Source of the DNA: Lepisosteus oculatus
Lineage: Eukaryota > Chordata > Actinopteri > Semionotiformes > Lepisosteidae
Reading direction: 5' to 3'
DNA: 64,000 bases
NCBI RefSeq assembly: GCF_040954835.1
Contig: NW_027167693.1
Span: forward strand, 134,001 to 198,000
Shown: positions 57,360-64,000 of the stretch, in pieces
How the letters are laid out: each line of letters begins with the position of its first letter
Position numbering within the stretch: position 1 is the stretch's first letter
Notes under the pieces: model-generated
Databases searched by the model: none
What the model saw: only the letters and a program-made list of their open reading frames with translations
What the model was told of the DNA's origin: nothing
Position numbers and translations under genes: made by a program

Positions 57360-59476
57360 ATGGAGCCCAGTCCTAAGCCTGGTGCTCTGTCCCCCTCCCC
57401 GAAGGACACAGACTCGAATCGACCCGCGCCCTTAAGGCAACAGGATCTGATCTCCACGTACTGCCCGCCTCCCAAGATACAGCTTCTGAAGGACACCTTC
57501 GAAGAGAAACTGATGCAGGAAAAGGAGAAAAAAATGATCGCCATGTACAATCGGCGGCAGGAGGCAGCTCTACAGAAGATGAGAAAATGTTTCCAATATG
57601 TCAAATACGCTGCGGAGAAGAAGATGGGGAACAGCTATCGCTTCCAAGCCCAACAGGGCCCCGAGAAGAACATTGTGGGGTATGATCGGTCTTACCCCCT
57701 GAAGCCTATGGGTAACAGGAAAGTCTCCGGCCCTGGTGAGGTTCGGGCTGTGGACCGCCCGGACGCACAGAGTGATTCCTTGTTTGCCCCCACCCCGCCT
57801 CAGGATGGTCATGAGAGGCCCTGCGAGAGGCCGGGCAGGAGGGGCTCAAGAGTACGCAAACCTAAGGACAGGACTGTCCTCCCCATGGTGGCGACCCCTC
57901 CAGGGCAATGCCCTTCTCATGCCAATGGGAAGGAGCACTTTCAGTTGCAAGAGGAGCTACGAAAAGTGGCCGAAGCAGAGGCCGCGCTGAAGGAGGAGCA
58001 TCGCCGGAGGGAGGCCAGCCTGCAGGATGAGATGCGCCGGAAGGAGGCCATGATGAAGGACGAGATTCGCCAGAAGGAGGCCATGATGCAGGCGAAGCTC
58101 TTCAGAGCTCAGGAGGAGCTGAGGATGGTTCCGAGAGAGATGGAAGACTCCAGAGAGGTGGCCGGAAGGGAAAATAGAGGCGAGGCAGAGCGAGCTTTGC
58201 CCCAGAGGACCATGGGCCAACCACCGCTCTAAGGCCGTGCCTCTTCTGACCTGCAGAATGGAGAAGCAAAAAGCCTTCACTCCAAGGAAAGCCCTTCCTA
58301 TCAGAGGAGACAACCTTGATTATGGTTCTCCAATGGAAGATGGCGGATGCGCAGAATCGCACTTTCCCTCTGCGCTTTCCCATCAGGAGAGACGTCAAGT
58401 GAGCCCTTGCAGCCGTGGGCTAGAAGACGTCCCCTGTGGAAGGAGAAAGTATCTCAAGAAAGCAAGGCTCCCTGAAAGCGACGTGTCAGCGGCACAGGCC
58501 GCGCAGGGCCACTTCAGAAATAACACCACATGTCTGGATGAACAAACTCTGTCAGTGGAAAACAGATATTTGTCCCCTACAAGTCTGATGTGCCCTACCG
58601 CTGAGCAATTTCCATATGAGAATAGCCAGAGTGGAAACCCTCAGCTGGTGCCCTGTGAACTGTGTCACGGGAAGTTTGCTGTAGAGAGGCTGGAGAAACA
58701 CAGCAAGATCTGCAAGAAGCTTCAGAATTCAAAGAGGAAGGTTTTTGACTCTTTCAAGCACAGGGCCAAGGGAACAGAACTGGAGACATACATCCATAAG
58801 AAGAAGGTTAAACCGCCAATCGTGGTAAGGGCTATCCTTAAACTCTTTCCAAGCTTCCCTTTTTTTCTCCTAGAGTCAGACTCAGCTTATAAATCAATGT
58901 AAACAATAAATAAGTGTTTTATGAAGTACTCTTCTGAAAAACTGCCGCAAAGGCACATTTGCCAGACAGAATAAATGTGTCTTAGTGACTTCTGAATTCT
59001 GTTGTAAAAATCTACATATCAAGCAAATAGCACTCACAGGAAACAAAACCATAACTACGTAAATTGTACTCTCTACCCAATGACCTGAAAGGTAGCCCCA
59101 GAAAGCTACGTTATTACTGTATTGATATTTTCTTGCCTTGTGAATGGTTTGCGACCAGACTGTGTACGCAGTGCTAGTCTGGACTTTTTCTGGAAGCTGT
59201 TTTATTGGTTTCATTTCCTGTTCCCAGCTGAGAAAGAACAACTGGAGGCAGAAGCACGAGGATTTCATTCGGAGCATCAAACAGGCCAGGGAGGTGCAGC
59301 AGGTGATCACGCAAGGAGGGAAAGTTGTGAACCTGCCCCAGCCCCCCGCGAATCCAAACCCCGACTACGTGCCCTGCCCTCACTGCGGCCGGCGCTTTGC
59401 CCCCAGGCCGGCACAGAGGCACTTCCCCAAGTGTCAGCACATCAGGAGCCGCCCTCCTCCTCCTCCTCGCAGATGA
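57360..59476 (+). CDS. ZC2HC1C: ZC2HC1C-like zinc finger C2HC domain protein, copy C
   Basis: Start ATG 57360; first frame to the stop at 58232; second frame to the donor after 58824; last exon 59228-59476. It has the same coiled coil, two CX2CX11HX3C fingers and proline/arginine tail as copy B. It differs by very few residues (Cys to Tyr in the KYAAEKK region, Gln to Pro in CERPGRR). It carries the identical frame change between the first and second parts, so the event predates the B/C duplication or is a normal small intron. The near-identity implies very recent duplication or gene conversion. Confidence 0.85.
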
Positions 59477-62400
59477 AAACTGATGTGAAGAAGAGCAAAA
59501 GAGTCATGATCTTGGCTCACGACTCACGTCCTGCTTTTTCTTTTTAGAAACACATTTAGCACAGTTCATCCGTATGATGATGAAAAAAAAATGTTACCTT
59601 ATTTTAATTAAATGATTTTTTTTTGGTGGACTGGTGTTTGCGTAGCTGTGGTTATTTCAGTTTTTCTCTTATCATTCATATACCTTGACCTCCTAAAAAT
59701 AATTTTTCAACCTGGAACGTACAATTAGCAGGCAATAGAACAGGTCACATTGGTCTTGGAACCATCAAAAAGCAGTATTCACACATTCTCGGCATCAATT
59801 TTCCTTAAAAACAACTGAAAAAGCAAGGTAAAGAGTGATTGATTTTTTTAATGAAAGTTATTTGATTTAATTTATTTAATTTTCATAATATTTGAAATAT
59901 GTTGGGATTAATGTGACTCAATATTATCTGCAGCTCTTACACTCCAGGCACCTGATAAAGTGGAACGCAGTGTCTTTGCCTTACATGGCGCTCAGCTCTT
60001 CCTCAATCCCAGCAGAAGCACCAGCAGAAGCAGCAGCCTCCGGGTCCTGCCTCATGCACAGCTTAAAATGCAACACCAAGTAATACAACAAACAACAGGG
60101 AAAACCATTCACGATCAGACACATCCGTTGATTGCTGGCTCTCAGTAAAGGGACATTGCATCATTACATCACAAAATAGACTACATTTCAAGGTTAAAGA
60201 ATTACCATGTTCTGCGATTCAGAACGAGGCAGCAAAACTTCCTATAATCTGTTGTGGCCCTATGACATTGTAAAGGAGCAGGCTTGTGAATACATCTCGT
60301 TTAATCCAATGGAAATATAACTCTCAACTTTTTTACGTTTTTGCCAATAAATAATACTACATTGTTAACTCTGCATAAAGAACCTTGGAATGGAACGTTT
60401 TTTGCAGTGAAATGTTTGCTGCATAACCTATACCCTTTCTCTCCTACATCACATTGCATTAGTCATTACAGTGATTAGTGAGCAGGAAGGGCTGCATCAC
60501 ATCGCAATTTGTGTGGAACTTGAATGCGAATTTGTTACAACATGGCGTAACTTACAGTCCTTTCACAAAATTCATGATTTTGTGCTCAATTTTGAGTTTG
60601 TAAAGTTTTTCTATAATGTCAATGATTTTATTTTGTGACTGAAATTAAATAATTATGTGTCTGCAAAATTGGGACTGTAGTTCCACCTTAACCTACTAGT
60701 ACTGTATGTCTTTGGACTGTGGGAAGAAACTGGAGCACCTGGAAGAAATCCACACAAATGAAGGGAGAACATACAATTCCATCCAGACTGCACCCCAGGA
60801 ATTGAACCCAGGACCCCAGCTATGTGAACCACAGTGCCAGCTCATTGCTATAGTCACTATAATTAATGTCAAAACTCATTTGCAAATGAGCAGCCTGGGA
60901 TCCAAAAGGATCAAGACAAGGATCCAAACAAAGCACTATCCCAAAGCTTGGCTTTGTACCGTATATAATACAGGGCTTGATGCAGAAGGCAGATAATCAA
61001 AGTCCATGCAATAATTGCTAAGGGAAAGTGACTTTGTGTTCTTGGAGGGAAGTCACTCAACACGGAGCTGTGTTAGTGATATGATTGTTCTGATGTACGG
61101 CTGATGTCCAAACACTGAAAACATGATTGTGTATGCAATCGCACTCCTGAGCTCCATTGGGTATGGTTAAAATAACTTTTTATAGTTCATCACATTCAAA
61201 GTGTGTGTACTTGATGAAAGTGTAACACGCATTTGGAGGAGTTATTCAGGATTTTCTTTCATTCAACTATTTCAAGACCCATTATTTTCAGATGTTGTAG
61301 TATACGTGAATAATGAAAGGCCTTCATATTACACAATGAAGGAATGACTTCGCAGGTGTGAAGAATAAAAGATTTATTCAGCTCACTTTGGGGAGTTTCA
61401 CAATGGCCCTCCTTATAGAAATGTGGGTTTGATTAAAGGAGTGAAGAAAAAGCACTGAATAATATTTGCTTCTGTAAACGTAATCATCTCAAAATATGGT
61501 TGAAGAAATTGAAGAAGGTTAAACATAATCCAAAACGTATAAGGTCAATTTAAGTACAACCAGAATTCTAGTGTTTATGCAATGCATCTGTGGGTTGATA
61601 TGAAATATGGCCGTACTTAAACTAAACGAGGTTATCGAGAGCATATTCCGAATACGGCTTTGGCCAGTTGTGCTGTGAACTGCGAGGACCGTATCTTATC
61701 CTGAACTGACTGTGCGAATACCGTCCTCTGCTGGCAGAAGGAATAGATTACAACGGCACTGTATTGGCGATTAGTCCTATTGCTAGAATATTGAAACAAC
61801 AAGGAGTCCGCGGAGTCAAGCAATGCTGAATAAACAAGTACCTGAAATTCAATAGGATTTTGTGTATTGATTACAAATAGGTGTGAAATTCTCATGTACA
61901 GTGGTATTCATGGATTCCTTACACAAGCAGCAGTTGTTATGATGCTTTCGTAATCTGAATATAAATCTGTTATCTACTTAAAACTGTAATTATTGAATAG
62001 ATTAATGTCTTTGAAATGCTTCATTAACTGGGCAGTTTCCATGTTTGGAAATGTTTTTATTTTGATTGCTGATTGCTAGATACTGTATGTTTAATAGGCA
62101 TGCTGTTAATATTTTCTACAAGAGCCAAATAAGACAGTTATGCTGTAGTAAGTTCTATATAAGTTATATAACATAAGTTATATTTTGTTCTGAGGTCAAT
62201 TTGAATCTCATACTAAATAACTGGTGTCCTTTTATCTGAGAAACACTACCTGATTGATCACCTGATGCCTAGAAATTAGCATGCACAGTAGCCCAGCGTT
62301 TAGCATTGCTAGCTCACAGTGCTGAGGCCCTGGGTACACTTCTGGACCTGGGGTGCTATCTGTATGGAGCTTGTATGTTCTCCCCATGTTTGCATGAGTT

Positions 62401-64000
62401 TGCTTTGGGTGCTCCGGCTTCCTCCCACAGTTCAAAGAACTACTGGTAGATTAATTGGCTTCTGGGATAATTGGTGAGTGTCTGTGTCTTCCCTGCATTG
62501 GACTACCATCCAGTCCCAGGTATCTCCTGCTTATTACTTTCTGAGGCTCTGGCTCCCCCGTGCCCCGCGACCCCCTGACCCCCTGACCCTGAATTGGATG
62601 AAGCGGTTAGAAAATGGGTGGTTTCTGTTATGCTCTGGTCATGCTCTGCCATAGCAACAACTTGTAAAAAATGCAGATGCTAGGATTTAACTCAAAGAAG
62701 GAGCTCAGAGCACTGTGTTGGCATCACTGTACAGGTGTCCGGTTTGTTTTAGAACATGTGCTAAAATCTTATTTACTAACTTCTAGACTTTTTACCCCCC
62801 ATATCAGTCTGCAGGTGCACAGTGGTCTGTGGACACCCTCCTTGCTCTGTCGTAAAACAGGAAATAAAAAGCAACTGGTTTTGACTTTAATGCACTGAGA
62901 CTGTGGAACTCACAGAACTCTCTTGTCAGAAAGGCAGCTTCTAACAGCTTTTAAGTGAAGACTAAGAACACTTTTCTATTTTATTAAAATAGATTATATA
63001 TGTTTTGTTTAAATATATGTTATAAATGTTAAAACGACATCTCGTATAAGCTTGTATTTTTACCTTTCGATCATTTTTAGAATTGCTTTGAGTTGCTTTT
63101 ACCATGATAAACAGTACAAAATATGAGGTGTTGAACTTGTCTAAAGTTTTAAAGCGCTTTATGACGTAAAGTGTGATGACAGTCCTTGGCGGTCTATGTA
63201 ACAATTCTTCTTGAAGTAGGTCATCGGGCCAACAGTATACAAACATTACAGCTCAAGTGCTTTTGTATCTGAACGCTTTTAGGTAAGTTATTTAGCAGCT
63301 GCGGTATTAATAATGATTTTAATGGCAAATTCAATTGCAGGTAAAATAAAAATGGCGGATAACTTTCTTTCTAGCTTCGTGAAGCGGTCGCGCTATATTA
63401 TACATATATACCATAATAAGAAACATAATATGTACAGTAGAATTTTTCACTTTAAGCTGGCATTATCCAGAACCGGGTCAGGGCCCCGACCCGGACCGTG
63501 CAGTGTGGTCCGTCGGCCTTCTAAAGATGTTTAGGAGATCGGGGCGCCCTTGGATTTGATTAGAAACTTGCATAATTTCTTAACTTGACCCCATTATCTT
63601 AAAAAAAACGGCCAGGCCAAGACCAAAGCATGAAGGCTGCGAGGATCGGGGGACTCTCATTTTTGGTCACAGCGTACAGTAGTAGATCAGTAACCTCTGT
63701 TTATCGTGATAACCTTTAATTATTTTCCAGTACTTTTTTAAATGATAAAACACATTGTCTCGCCAGTTTTGCTAAAGATACGGTTTTAGTGTTTACGCAT
63801 AAATTTGTAAGCCGTAGGTTTAAATCTCGTGGTCTTATTTTCTGCATTTTCAAAGTAAGAGAGGCGCTCGTTTGCGATTTACGCGCTGAACATTGTAAGC
63901 AGAGGAGCCTTAAGGCACAGCCTCGCCTTAACACCATCGTTTGCATTGTCATTGTCATCCAGAAAAGCAGTCGTAAGAAAATGAATCTGTGGCGGCTCCG
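59477..64000. other. Spacer of amplicon C, running off the window
   Basis: Same layout as the other spacers (dispersed repeats at about 60,700 and 62,260, LINE fragment at about 62,650). The window ends within the equivalent of the 57-codon frame (ATG at 63981). A small variant is seen at about 63,850 (caaagtaagaga), where the copies otherwise read catcgtaaggga. Confidence 0.6.

Larger units (their letters stand above)
42299..64000 (+). repeat. Tandem array of an amplicon of about 8.07 kb, about 2.7 copies
   Basis: Equivalent points recur with a period of 8,072 bp between copies B and C and 8,054-8,201 bp between A and B because of indels, for example 49288/57360, 51156/59228 and 44575/52634/60706. 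Copies B and C are almost identical. Copy A differs by more changes, including an extra segment of about 115 bp near 43,920-44,035. Each unit contains one ZC2HC1C-like gene plus a spacer of about 6 kb. The array continues past the window end. Confidence 0.97.

Overview
This is eukaryotic, intron-containing, AT-rich DNA, very probably from a ray-finned fish. The signs are vertebrate-type exons with GT/AG junctions, L2-like LINE tails ending in (ATT)n, a Tc1/mariner transposase remnant, dispersed repeats of fish type, retroviral LTRs, and tandem copies of a ZC2HC1C-type zinc-finger gene. No species can be named from the sequence alone. There are no rRNA genes, no CRISPR array and no bacterial operon. 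Almost all long open frames outside the genes listed are shadows or minisatellite artefacts.

Region 1 (1-14,133) holds about 2.4 head-to-tail copies of a 5,825-bp amplicon. I could assemble an eight-exon gene across the unit boundary. All splice phases agree and it gives a 246-residue protein that I do not recognise. One copy is cut by the window start, one is complete but has lost a splice donor, and one is complete and intact.

Region 2 (about 10,700-41,889) is a large imperfect palindrome. The left arm (10,700-20,085) and right arm (26,854-41,889) are inverted copies around a loop of about 6.8 kb. The arms carry a truncated inverted copy of the 246-residue gene, a Tc1/mariner fragment, a 45-bp minisatellite (about 0.85 kb on the left, about 6.7 kb on the right, with higher-order repeats), a lone duplicated exon 1, and a DNA transposon with a nested LTR. 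The loop holds a MITE-like element, a 120-bp minisatellite, and an L2-like LINE broken by a retroviral 3' end (env-like remnant plus LTR) and by a DNA transposon.

Region 3 (42,299-64,000) holds about 2.7 tandem copies of a second amplicon of about 8.07 kb. Each unit carries one ZC2HC1C-like gene, with a coiled coil followed by two C2HC zinc fingers. Copy A is 5'-truncated exactly at an LTR and has a nonsense codon. Copies B and C are nearly identical and share a frame change that is either a frameshift or a short intron.

Overall the window is an ampliconic block: tandem arrays, a palindrome, minisatellite expansion and LTRs at breakpoints. Such architecture is familiar from sex-linked or germline-amplified gene families. 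That parallel is inference. The most novel element is the unrecognised 246-residue gene family.
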